Below, piece after piece: positions 1 to 7,289 of a stretch of DNA of 56,548 nucleotides (its first letter is position 1; every line of letters begins with the position of its first letter). The notes under the pieces were generated by a model that was not told the DNA's origin, made no database searches, and saw only the letters and a program-made list of their open reading frames with translations. The position numbers and the translations under genes are program-made. This DNA is from Acidobacteriota bacterium. Lineage in GTDB: Bacteria; Acidobacteriota; Terriglobia; Terriglobales; Acidobacteriaceae. The stretch is taken from assembly GCA_003224905.1 (NCBI GenBank), contig QIAA01000178.1, forward strand, positions 1 through 56,548. The letters run 5' to 3'.

Positions 1-1
1 C

Positions 2-886
2 GACATCTGGAGATTTCCTATTACCGACAATCCTCGAGAAAATGTCTCCCGCGCGATACAGATTACGCACCAAACCGGTGCGGTACAAACACCCTCAGTG
101 AACGCAACCGACCGTGAGATGGCGTACTTGAGTGATAGCGGAGGCCACGGCAATATCTGGATTCTGGATATGCAGACCGGCAAGAGCCGCCAGATCACCT
201 TTGAGCAAGATCCTCGTCTCGCCCTCGGTGTCCCGGTGTGGTCACCAGATGGCTCTCACATCGCGTATGTCATTCGCAGTCGCACAGGATGGAACGTTGA
301 TCTCTGGATCGTGAATCCAGATGGGGCCAATGCGCACAGAGTCTCGGTCGGGGGCGGCTGGGCGGCGTGGTCTCCGGACAGCCGCTGGTTGTACCACGCA
401 CCCCCAAAGAACACAGAAGGTGGATTCGATATCAGAAAGGTATCCACGGATGGTGCGACGGCCGTCGAAGTACGAAAGGACTCACAGAGGCCCGCAGTCG
501 CAGCCGACGGCACTTTTTACTACGCCGTCGAGCTCGCGAATGTGAACGGCACCGCTGACCTGGAGATTTTGAAGGCGCGTCCGGAGACTGGTCCATCGAC
601 GCCGTTGCTGCGCATCTCTAGTGCACGTCTTCCATCCTGGATCATGCCGCAGCCAGTGCTTTCGCCGGACGGGAACTGGTTGGCTATGCCACTGGGGGAC
701 GGACCCAGTTCCAATATTTGGATCCAACCCACGGCGGCCGGAGCGATGCGCCGAATCACCGATTTTGGCCGGCAGGCTACGTTCATCACGCGACGCGTTT
801 CCTGGTCGCCGGATGGGAAGAGCATTTATGCTGCTGTGGGAAAGGGCGAGGCCGATATTGTGTTATTGAATAATCTTCTGCCGTAG
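2..886 (+). CDS. PD40/TolB-type beta-propeller protein, C-terminal part
   Basis: The frame is open from base 2, so the gene begins before the window and only its last 294 or so codons are seen; the GTG at 98 is not a credible start because propeller sequence (DIWRFPI) is already running. At least four PD40 blades are visible, each with a WSPDG or LSPDG turn followed by a W/I-rich strand (PVWSPDGSHIAYV, AAWSPDSRWLY, VLSPDGNWLAM, VSWSPDGKSIYAA). In this phylum such C-terminal propellers usually follow a winged-helix DNA-binding domain or a Ser/Thr kinase domain, so the missing N-terminus decides the function. The Ig-like gene starts 11 bases after the stop and is probably co-transcribed. Confidence 0.85.
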   Translation, partial: DIWRFPITDNPRENVSRAIQITHQTGAVQTPSVNATDREMAYLSDSGGHGNIWILDMQTGKSRQITFEQDPRLALGVPVWSPDGSHIAYVIRSRTGWNVDLWIVNPDGANAHRVSVGGGWAAWSPDSRWLYHAPPKNTEGGFDIRKVSTDGATAVEVRKDSQRPAVAADGTFYYAVELANVNGTADLEILKARPETGPSTPLLRISSARLPSWIMPQPVLSPDGNWLAMPLGDGPSSNIWIQPTAAGAMRRITDFGRQATFITRRVSWSPDGKSIYAAVGKGEADIVLLNNLLP

Positions 887-896
887 ACAGGCGAGA

Positions 897-1586
897 ATGC
901 TTCGATCCACGTTTGTCCCATCGTATGCTATTTTTCTGGGCTTGATTGCCCTCTCGGCCTTCTCTTCAGCGCAGCAATCAGGGGCGGTCGGGGAACCGCT
1001 GGAGATGACGACAGCCTCGCCTCCAAAGGGCTATCTGCACCAACCCTACGAGTTCCAGCTTGAGGCACGGGGCGGAATCTCGCCGTTGGAGTGGGAAATC
1101 ACAGCGGGTGTGTTACCGCGAGGAATGAAATTGTCTCAGAATGGACACGTGACCGGTACTCCAAGCGAGACAGGCGACTTCAGAGTCCGTGTAACGGTCA
1201 CTGACAGTGGAAAGCCACCACGTGAGGAAAGTCGGGAGCTCGTGTTGACGATTGTCGCCCCGCTTCTGCTGGAGTGGAGTCGGTACCCTCAGGTAGTCGG
1301 AAGACGAGTTGAGTGCGCAATCAGGCTGTCGAATGAAACAGGAGACAATTTTGATCTCACCGTTGCGGCGCTTGCGGTAAATGAAATCGGGCGCGCCACC
1401 GCCGTCGGGTACCAGCATTTTGTGCTGCAAAAGAACACCACAGATATGGAGCTCTCATTTGGAGAAAACTTGCCGCCGGGACTTTACGAGCTGAACCTGG
1501 ATGCGGTCGCAGAGGTTCCCGAGGCCAACGTCATCCATCGTGCCCGCCTGGTTGCAGACAAGCTGCAAATACAGCAAGGACCATGA
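897..1586 (+). CDS. Exported putative Ig-domain (He_PIG type) protein
   Basis: A 229-residue protein with an N-terminal hydrophobic signal segment (AIFLGLIALSAFSSAQQ, cut probably after SSA). Residues about 35-120 look like a cadherin/dystroglycan-like putative Ig domain: the strand pattern GGISPLEWEI, LPRGMKLSQNGHVTGTP and GDFRVRVTVTDSG is the usual signature of that fold, which mediates adhesion or carbohydrate contact in exported proteins. The remaining 100 residues are a second beta-rich region without a motif I recognise. It follows the propeller gene closely and is likely to be in the same transcript. Its partner or ligand cannot be told from sequence. Confidence 0.75.
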   Translation: MLRSTFVPSYAIFLGLIALSAFSSAQQSGAVGEPLEMTTASPPKGYLHQPYEFQLEARGGISPLEWEITAGVLPRGMKLSQNGHVTGTPSETGDFRVRVTVTDSGKPPREESRELVLTIVAPLLLEWSRYPQVVGRRVECAIRLSNETGDNFDLTVAALAVNEIGRATAVGYQHFVLQKNTTDMELSFGENLPPGLYELNLDAVAEVPEANVIHRARLVADKLQIQQGP

Positions 1587-1718
1587 TTGATAGGAATGGA
1601 CCGAAGAAAACTGATCAGAAAAGCGTCATCCTTCCGGTGTGAGCGGTTCCTGGATTTTTAGGGGAGGGCAATAGGCAGAATCGCTCAGCGACGGTCGGGT
1701 GACGCACCCAATAATTAA

Positions 1719-1881
1719 GAGTCCCGAGGTGGTGTTAAACTCATTCGTCTCGGCCAGTAGCTTGCGTTAGACCCTTGCCAACCTGCATTCAAAGCTTCCC
1801 TTGCGGATTGCTCTGCGCGATTGTTGCTCGGGCTCCGGGCTCACCGCCAACCGGATAAACCAGCTTAACGCCTCGGGACTC
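1719..1881 (+). ncRNA. Putative 6S-like RNA, copy 1
   Basis: There is no gene here, yet the element is strongly structured. An 11-bp perfect stem (GAGTCCCGAGG at 1719-1729 with CCTCGGGACTC at 1871-1881) continues through a GTTAA/TTAAC pairing and encloses about 120 nt that can fold into one long interrupted hairpin. That shape (closing stem, open central bubble, terminal stem) is typical of 6S RNA, which binds the housekeeping RNA polymerase. The 5' bubble side reads ATTCGTCTCGGCCAG, close to GTTCGCAAGCGGGCCAG in E. coli 6S RNA as I recall it. A second related copy follows directly. The strand is chosen by that similarity. The family call is an inference; the stem itself is plain. Confidence 0.5.
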
Positions 1882-1889
1882 TATCCTGC

Positions 1890-2036
1890 CTTCGACATTT
1901 CTTCCTGTTCGCCTCAGCCAGCACTTTGCTATAGACCCTCGCTAAACCCTCACTCCTTCACCTTGCGGTGCGAAGTGTGATTTCGCTCGAGCCCCGGACG
2001 CCGTACCAACCGGGAAAACTTCGGAAGTTGTCAAAG
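1890..2036 (+). ncRNA. Putative 6S-like RNA, copy 2
   Basis: This is a diverged tandem copy of the preceding element. Its closing stem pairs 1890-1905 with 2023-2036 (CTT/AAG, GACA/TGTC and CTTCC/GGAAG, with small mismatches). Shared blocks with copy 1 are the 5' bubble (GTTCGCCTCAGCCAG versus ATTCGTCTCGGCCAG), the motif TAGACCCT, a CTTGCGG segment at the tip, and CCAACCGG on the 3' side. The stems differ in sequence between the copies but pairing is kept, which is what compensating change in a structured RNA looks like. The tip forms its own hairpin (TCAC..CTTC..ACC-TTGC-GGT..GAAG.GTGA). Several bacteria carry two 6S paralogues. Confidence 0.48.
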
Positions 2037-2388
2037 AACGATTATGTTTTTACTCCTTTCATTTTTATAGTCAATCAAAACCGCACTCATATATCATTCC
2101 TGTTTTCAATGACATGCACTTCATCCACAGCGATGTGACCGCTTTTTGTGCAATTAAACGGCGGCTCTCCACACAAAAATCGCGTTCAGCGTAGTCTTCA
2201 CCATTTTCGGGGCAAATTGTCACACGCAAAGACTACAACCCTTCCTGTGAAAATCTCGCGAAATTCGCTATTGGCTGGCATTTTCTAGAATCGGAGGCGT
2301 TCAGGCGTATTTGCGTTGCTGGTAAAATCTGCTCCGAATTTGTCCTACGTCCGGCTGAGGATCCTTCGAGACGCGTTTCGCCACTCGC
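2037..2388. other. Gene-free stretch upstream of the nucleoside phosphorylase gene
   Basis: The first 60 bases are T/A-rich and the rest has normal composition. I see no credible reading frame, no tRNA and no strong inverted repeat. It must hold the promoter of the downstream gene, but no confident -35/-10 pair can be named. Confidence 0.5.
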
Positions 2389-3228
2389 ATGCCCGAACAA
2401 TTCGATCAAGGCGAATCGGCTGCGCAGTTTCTTCTTGCCCACACACCGATGCGCCCGACGATTGCGCTCGTGCTTGGTTCGGGCCTGGGCTCGTTCGCTG
2501 ACGAACTCACCGATGCCGTACGAATTCACTATTCACAAATCCCATTCTTCCCACGATCAACTGCTATCGGCCATCCCGGACAAATGGTCGTTGGCAAGTC
2601 GGGACAAATTCCCGTGATCGCAATGCAAGGCCGAGTGCATTTGTACGAAGGCTACTCGGTTAAGGAAGTCGCCTTTCCCATGCGCGTCTTCGGCAGGATG
2701 GGAATCCGTTCCGCAATCCTCACAAACGCTGCTGGCGGCATCAATCTGGAGTATCAGCAGGGCGCGTTAGTTGTAATTTCCGATCACATCAACCTCCAGG
2801 GCCACAATCCGTTGCTCGGCCCGAATGACGACCGCTTCGGCCCCCGCTTCCCTGACATGACGGAGGCGTATTGCAAGTCGTACAGGAAGATCGCTCAGAC
2901 CGCGGCGAGCGCTCTTGGGAAAAAACTTTATGAAGGTGTTTACGCCGCTCTGATGGGCCCGAGTTACGAGACGCCAGCGGAAATTCGTTATCTGCGCGTC
3001 ATCGGCGCCGATCTGGTAGGGATGTCCACGGTCCCTGAAGTTATTGCTGCGCGCCACATGGGCATCAAAGTCCTCGCCATCTCGTGCGTAACCAACATGG
3101 CCGCCGGCATTCTCGACCAGATCCTCAGCCACGAGGAAGTCCTTGCAACCACAGAGCGGGTTAAGGGCGACTTTATCGCGTTGCTGCGTGCAGTGTTGCC
3201 GGAGATTACTGCGTCCCAGGATCACTGA
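2389..3228 (+). CDS. punA: Purine nucleoside phosphorylase, trimeric class I
   Basis: A 279-residue protein of the usual length for trimeric (inosine/guanosine) purine nucleoside phosphorylase, which splits purine nucleosides with phosphate into base and ribose 1-phosphate for salvage in the cytoplasm. Visible family motifs are the phosphate loop VLGSGLGS (residues 28-35), GRVHLYEGY, TNAAGG, the block MGPSYETPAEIRYLRVIGAD and VGMSTVPE. The Asn in SCVTNMAAG is the residue that reads 6-oxopurines, so inosine and guanosine rather than adenosine are the likely substrates. It ends convergently with the SAM-hydrolase-family gene, overlapping it by 7 bases. Adenosine deaminase at 31-32 kb could supply inosine to it. 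Confidence 0.93.
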   Translation: MPEQFDQGESAAQFLLAHTPMRPTIALVLGSGLGSFADELTDAVRIHYSQIPFFPRSTAIGHPGQMVVGKSGQIPVIAMQGRVHLYEGYSVKEVAFPMRVFGRMGIRSAILTNAAGGINLEYQQGALVVISDHINLQGHNPLLGPNDDRFGPRFPDMTEAYCKSYRKIAQTAASALGKKLYEGVYAALMGPSYETPAEIRYLRVIGADLVGMSTVPEVIAARHMGIKVLAISCVTNMAAGILDQILSHEEVLATTERVKGDFIALLRAVLPEITASQDH

Positions 3229-4160
3229 TCAGTCTTGGGTCTAGGTATGGTGATAATCACCGGCGGGATAATGTGATGAGTCTCGGCGAAATTCCCCCTA
3301 TTCATCGCCAAAGCTACGCGCCCTCGAGAATCGATGTAGAGCAATGGCTGATTCTTAGGAACGTCACTGAAGGTGCGCATGAAAGGCATCGATATCTTCT
3401 GGGCATTCAAGTGAACGGCTATTTGGTCTCCGTGCTCGTAACCAAGTTTCTGGAAATCCTCCGCTGCGATATCGGTTATTAGGTTTCCAAACGGGCCATC
3501 GATGCGAACAACGTGTCCGTTTATGCCGTGCGGCCCAAATTTCGGGGAGGTAATCTCAACGCGTTGCAAATTTTGGCCAGGTACTTCTGGTCCAACTTGG
3601 ACCCAATCTTCCCCACCTGCCAGATGAGCCGCTACCGGCGAGAAGATATCCCGCCCGTGAAAGGTTGAGGATATGTTTCTCCCAAGCATCCAGGCGACGT
3701 TGGTGATCTCGCGCACGGCTTCGATTCCGTCGCGATCAGCAATCGCCGTGATTAGGCCGTTGTCGCGTAGCACAAAATATTGCTTGCGTCGCGACCTCAC
3801 CACGAGCGGCCGCTGAGGGCCACCCACGCCGGGGTCGATTACGGCAAGGAACACCGTTCCGGCGGGGAAAAAGGGAGTAACTTCATGTAAGAAATCTGCT
3901 CCATTGCGGATGGAATAAGGTTCGACGTCGTGAGTCAGGTCAACAATCCGCACATCTGGTGCGATGGAATACATTACTCCTTTGCAGATCGTAACTGAAG
4001 CGTCGACTGTGCCGTAATCAGTCATGAAGACGATCGTGGGACGAGCCTTGTCTCTGTTCTCCCGCGCAGCCACTGATGGCAGGCAGAGCAATGCCAGGAT
4101 CAGCAGTATACGTATGAGGCAATGCAGACGTGTACTTGGGCGAAAAGTGAAAGTCATCAT
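3222..4160 (-). CDS. Exported SAM hydrolase / SAM hydroxide adenosyltransferase family protein
   Basis: This belongs to the DUF62 family, whose members split S-adenosylmethionine into adenosine and methionine with water (or halide in fluorinase relatives). Family landmarks are MTDYG near residue 46, IVDLTHDVEPYSIRNGA, LAVIDPGVGG, FVLRDNGLIT and STFHGRDIFSPVAAHLA; the Asp, Arg and His of the hydrolase triad are expected within the first and last of these blocks. The first 32 residues look like a cleavable signal peptide (LIRILLILALLCLPSVAA), which is odd because SAM is cytoplasmic. The enzyme family is clear, but substrate and location are not. It converges on the nucleoside phosphorylase gene, and the unknown gene upstream is probably separately transcribed. 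Confidence 0.85.
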   Translation of the reverse strand: MMTFTFRPSTRLHCLIRILLILALLCLPSVAARENRDKARPTIVFMTDYGTVDASVTICKGVMYSIAPDVRIVDLTHDVEPYSIRNGADFLHEVTPFFPAGTVFLAVIDPGVGGPQRPLVVRSRRKQYFVLRDNGLITAIADRDGIEAVREITNVAWMLGRNISSTFHGRDIFSPVAAHLAGGEDWVQVGPEVPGQNLQRVEITSPKFGPHGINGHVVRIDGPFGNLITDIAAEDFQKLGYEHGDQIAVHLNAQKISMPFMRTFSDVPKNQPLLYIDSRGRVALAMNRGNFAETHHIIPPVIITIPRPKTDQ

Positions 4161-4216
4161 ATTCCACTCAGTTTATGAAATGTTCGCGCGGTCAGGAGGA
4201 TATGGAACAAAAATGG

Positions 4217-4891
4217 TCACAGGTCAACGGTTGATGTCTTTCTTTCAAATGCGTGCTTGCTCTCAAGCTCCGCCAGTGCAGCCCGCATATCAGCTTCAAA
4301 CCTTTCGGCTTGCGCCATTAGAGCCGCATTTGCCGAAACCCACTCTCCCTCCAATGTAATCAGTTCCTGATCCGCAAGCTTTCGCGCAAGCTCGACCACA
4401 TGCACAGGCGATGTTTCGACATACAGGGCCTCCGTGGGATCTCCAATCCAGACTGGTCCACCGTAGAGCCGAGTCTGCCAATACACCTTGCGTTCAATCA
4501 TTAATATGATTTCTTCATCACTGGCCTTCCCGAACACCCATTTGTTGCGTTTGAAATCATAATGACGGCTGGAAAAATTTACCGGAACCAACTTGCCCGA
4601 TTTCAGGAATTCTACCTGCCGTCGATCCACTTCCTTGCGCAATGTGTTGATGACCGGCGCCTCTGCGTCACACGCTTCCAATGAGGGCATTACCTCCCGC
4701 ACTGTGGCAGACAAATTAACTGCAACCGGAGCATGCAGCCCGACAGAATTCTCCAGACGGATGTCCGCGTGCAGCACCCAGAAATCAGCGCCAGAGGTGG
4801 ATTTGTGAAACGGCCAGCGGAGATCGAAAGACAGGGGCAATCCCGTGAGGGTCGCATATACCCGGTTGCCCGGTTGTGTGTGTCTATTCAT
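4217..4891 (-). CDS. Protein of unknown function
   Basis: A 224-residue soluble protein that I do not recognise. The frame is open upstream to 5077, but that extension overlaps the end of the MATE gene and reads as low-quality Arg/Cys-rich sequence, so the ATG at 4891 (MNRHTQPGNRVYATLTG) is preferred. The first half is beta-rich (GLPLSFDLRWPFHKS, FWVLHADIRLENSVGLHAPVAVNLSATVR, quoted here as two separate pieces) and the end is helical and charged (ALMAQAERFEADMRAALAEL). There is no signal peptide or membrane segment. It follows the MATE gene on the same strand, 68 bases after its stop, and may be co-transcribed. Confidence 0.6.
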   Translation of the reverse strand: MNRHTQPGNRVYATLTGLPLSFDLRWPFHKSTSGADFWVLHADIRLENSVGLHAPVAVNLSATVREVMPSLEACDAEAPVINTLRKEVDRRQVEFLKSGKLVPVNFSSRHYDFKRNKWVFGKASDEEIILMIERKVYWQTRLYGGPVWIGDPTEALYVETSPVHVVELARKLADQELITLEGEWVSANAALMAQAERFEADMRAALAELESKHAFERKTSTVDL

Positions 4892-4959
4892 GCAACACCG
4901 AAGGTGACTGAGATAGCGCCGATATTCTAACGCTGAGCTCCGGTCTCGTCTCCGCTCTT

Positions 4960-6372
4960 CTAGATCCGCTGCAACTTCCAACGGCCGCGGCGGAAGAGCA
5001 GAACGCCGGCCAGGGCAATGGCGGCTTCCGCAACCACGATAGAGAAGTAAACTCCATCCGAGTGCATTCGTCCCCAAATAGCTAGTCCGTAAGCGAGGGG
5101 GATCTCAAGGAACCAGAAGCCGAACAGGTTTACCAGCGTGGGCGTAACCGTATCGCCCGCGCCGTTGAAAGCCTGCAGCATCACCATGCCGTAGGCATAT
5201 CCAATGTTCCCGTAGCTCAGAATGCGCAGGCACGAAGCTGCCAGCGGCACAACTACAGGATCGTGCGTAAAGAGACGCGCCATCGGCTCAGCAAAGAAGA
5301 TGAAGAAGACTCCCACGCCGCCGAGAAACAGCATATTGTAAAAACCTGTGCGCCAGACCGAACTGGCGGCTCGCTCCGGCTGCCTTGCTCCCAGGTTTTG
5401 ACCAACCAAAGTAGCGGCGGCGTTGCTCAGTCCCCAGGAGGGCAAGATCACAAAAATAATAATGCGAATGCCTATGGTGTAGCCGGCCAGTGCGGCTGCG
5501 CCGAAAGTGCTGACAATGCGCACTAGCGCGATCCAACTCGTATGTGCGATGGCGAACTGCATGATTCCGGTCAGCGAAATACGCATTAATCGCAGAAGTA
5601 TGGCGAAGTTCAGCCGAATCTGGGATCGAAGGATGCGGATGCGCTCGGTCCCTTGCAACAGACGACAGATCTGGTAACCAACTCCGATGCTTCGCCCCGT
5701 CAATGTAGAGACCGCCGCGCCCGTGACACCGAGTTTCGGGAACGGGCCTAGTCCGAAAATCAGGCAGGGATCAAGAATCAGATTAATGATGTTCGATACC
5801 CACAGCAGTCGCATCGCTATGGCGGCGTCGCCCGCGCCACGAAAAATGGCATTGTTGAGAAAGAGTAGGAGTATCACCCCGCTGGTACCCAGCATCACGC
5901 GGGCATAGTTGCCGCCGACCGCTAGGATCTGAGGCGATGCGCCCATGGCGCGCAGCAGGCGCGGTGCGAAGAACAAGCAAGGCACTCCCATCAACAGCGA
6001 AATTACGATCCCCAGAGCCACCGCCTGTACGGCGGCAACTGCTGCTCCCTCCGAATCTTTTTCACCGATGCGGCGCGCGACCATCGCAGTGGTGGAAAGG
6101 CTCAATCCCATTGCCACAGCGAACACCAGAGTGAGCAGAGATTCGGTAAGTCCCACGGTGGCGACGGCATCTGCTCCAAGACGTCCAACCCAGAACACGT
6201 CGACCACCGCAAATAGCGACTCCAGCACCATTTCCAGTACCATGGGAATTGCGAGCAGCAGAATGGCGCGGTTGAGATTGCCGGTGGTGAAGTCCTGGTG
6301 AGACCCCTGAATGGCTTCCCAAATGGAAGCCCAGAAGTTTTGCGGTGCTGTGGCCGTAGCTGACGTAGTCAT
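4960..6372 (-). CDS. MATE family multidrug/toxin efflux transporter
   Basis: With the start at 6372 (MTTSATATAPQNF) the protein has 470 residues, the usual MATE size; the frame runs on to 6687, but the extra 105 residues have no MATE homology and are Cys/Arg-rich. About twelve hydrophobic helices are seen in two similar halves, beginning with NRAILLLAIPMVLEMVLESL and DVFWVGRLGADAVATVGLTES, the classical first two helices. Members expel cationic drugs or metabolites across the inner membrane, driven by sodium or protons. The substrate cannot be told. A 376-base gap separates it from the divergent small gene at 6749. Confidence 0.9.
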   Translation of the reverse strand: MTTSATATAPQNFWASIWEAIQGSHQDFTTGNLNRAILLLAIPMVLEMVLESLFAVVDVFWVGRLGADAVATVGLTESLLTLVFAVAMGLSLSTTAMVARRIGEKDSEGAAVAAVQAVALGIVISLLMGVPCLFFAPRLLRAMGASPQILAVGGNYARVMLGTSGVILLLFLNNAIFRGAGDAAIAMRLLWVSNIINLILDPCLIFGLGPFPKLGVTGAAVSTLTGRSIGVGYQICRLLQGTERIRILRSQIRLNFAILLRLMRISLTGIMQFAIAHTSWIALVRIVSTFGAAALAGYTIGIRIIIFVILPSWGLSNAAATLVGQNLGARQPERAASSVWRTGFYNMLFLGGVGVFFIFFAEPMARLFTHDPVVVPLAASCLRILSYGNIGYAYGMVMLQAFNGAGDTVTPTLVNLFGFWFLEIPLAYGLAIWGRMHSDGVYFSIVVAEAAIALAGVLLFRRGRWKLQRI

Positions 6373-6748
6373 AAGAAGACCGCCGTGTCGGATGCGATTC
6401 CGAAACGTAAACGCGTGCTGAATGTGAAGAGTGGTGAAACCGATTGGCTCAGCAATCGAAGGACAACGGACTAGCGGGGATTGTACATGTGCTTGTCCTT
6501 GAGTCAGCTTGCTGCTGGCTGGGACTGCTGAGCAGCGGCGGACAATTGAGGCGGAAAGAATGTAGCACGAGCAACCGATAATCGCCAACCAGATTTTTTT
6601 GTTCCGTACTTCAGACGCAAAAGGAAGGAACGTACAAAAAGCTTCGTGCTGAGCTTGACCGTTTTGGCCCGCAAGTCCATAATTCACCTCAATTCACCTC
6701 TATCGTCTCCGGACGCGCCATGGGGAAAATGGGTTCAAGGAGAAAAGC
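6373..6748. other. Divergent intergenic region
   Basis: It lies between the MATE start and the start of the small gene at 6749. It must contain two outward promoters, but no confident boxes can be named. There are short runs such as GCAGCGGCGGACAATTGAGGC; no tRNA, long inverted repeat or credible gene is seen. Confidence 0.4.
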
Positions 6749-7105
6749 ATGTTGTGGAAGAAGGAGGAGGACGTGGTAGGCAACCAGCCGACGCGAGCAA
6801 CCATGGCCCGATACACCGAAGCAGTAGACGAGTTCACCAGGAACGCCTCGGCGTTTCTCGAGCACATTCCGCTCTTCAGCAAGGCCCGCGAAGCCTACGA
6901 AGAGGCAATCCGAGCCAGCGCTGAGCTGCGTAGAGTCCTAGACACTGGCGACGAGACCCTGCGAACGCTCATGAGCGAAATCGAGGAAACCGTCAATGTT
7001 CATGTGGTGAATCCCACCCCTGAGAAAAAGAGACCAGAGCCGGCGAGAGTCGAATCGATAAAGGCGGAAGAAAGAAGCTCTCAGGTCGTAAACGAACTTC
7101 CGTAG
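6749..7105 (+). CDS. Small helical protein of unknown function
   Basis: A 118-residue protein with a good ribosome site (AAGGAGAAAAGC just before ATG). The composition is almost wholly helical: TMARYTEAVDEFTRNASAFL, HIPLFSKAREAYEEAIRAS, then ELRRVLDTGDETLRTLMSEI, followed by a charged Lys/Glu/Pro tail. There is no signal peptide or membrane span. It lies 184 bases before the GAF-WD40 gene on the same strand and could be its cytoplasmic partner, but that rests on position only. I do not recognise the family. Confidence 0.65.
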   Translation: MLWKKEEDVVGNQPTRATMARYTEAVDEFTRNASAFLEHIPLFSKAREAYEEAIRASAELRRVLDTGDETLRTLMSEIEETVNVHVVNPTPEKKRPEPARVESIKAEERSSQVVNELP

Positions 7106-7289
7106 CGGGATCAGCCGCGAGGTAGTCCACCAGACAGACCAGACAATCGTCGTACGCCATGAAACCCGCCAGGCGATGTAATGCGGCATTCCCCTTTCTC
7201 TTCCGAAGGAAGATGGCGTCGGTATGCAGCACTTCACCAAGAACAGCAGCAGCCAGTGCCACACGCCGCCGTGGAAGACGGAGTGCTCC

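Noticed and set aside
4892..5077. Longer N-terminus for the unknown protein at 4217
   Set aside because: It would overlap the MATE gene's 3' end, and its composition is unlike a folded protein.
6373..6687. Longer N-terminus for the MATE transporter
   Set aside because: The extra 105 residues have no MATE similarity, and the standard first helix follows shortly after the ATG at 6372.
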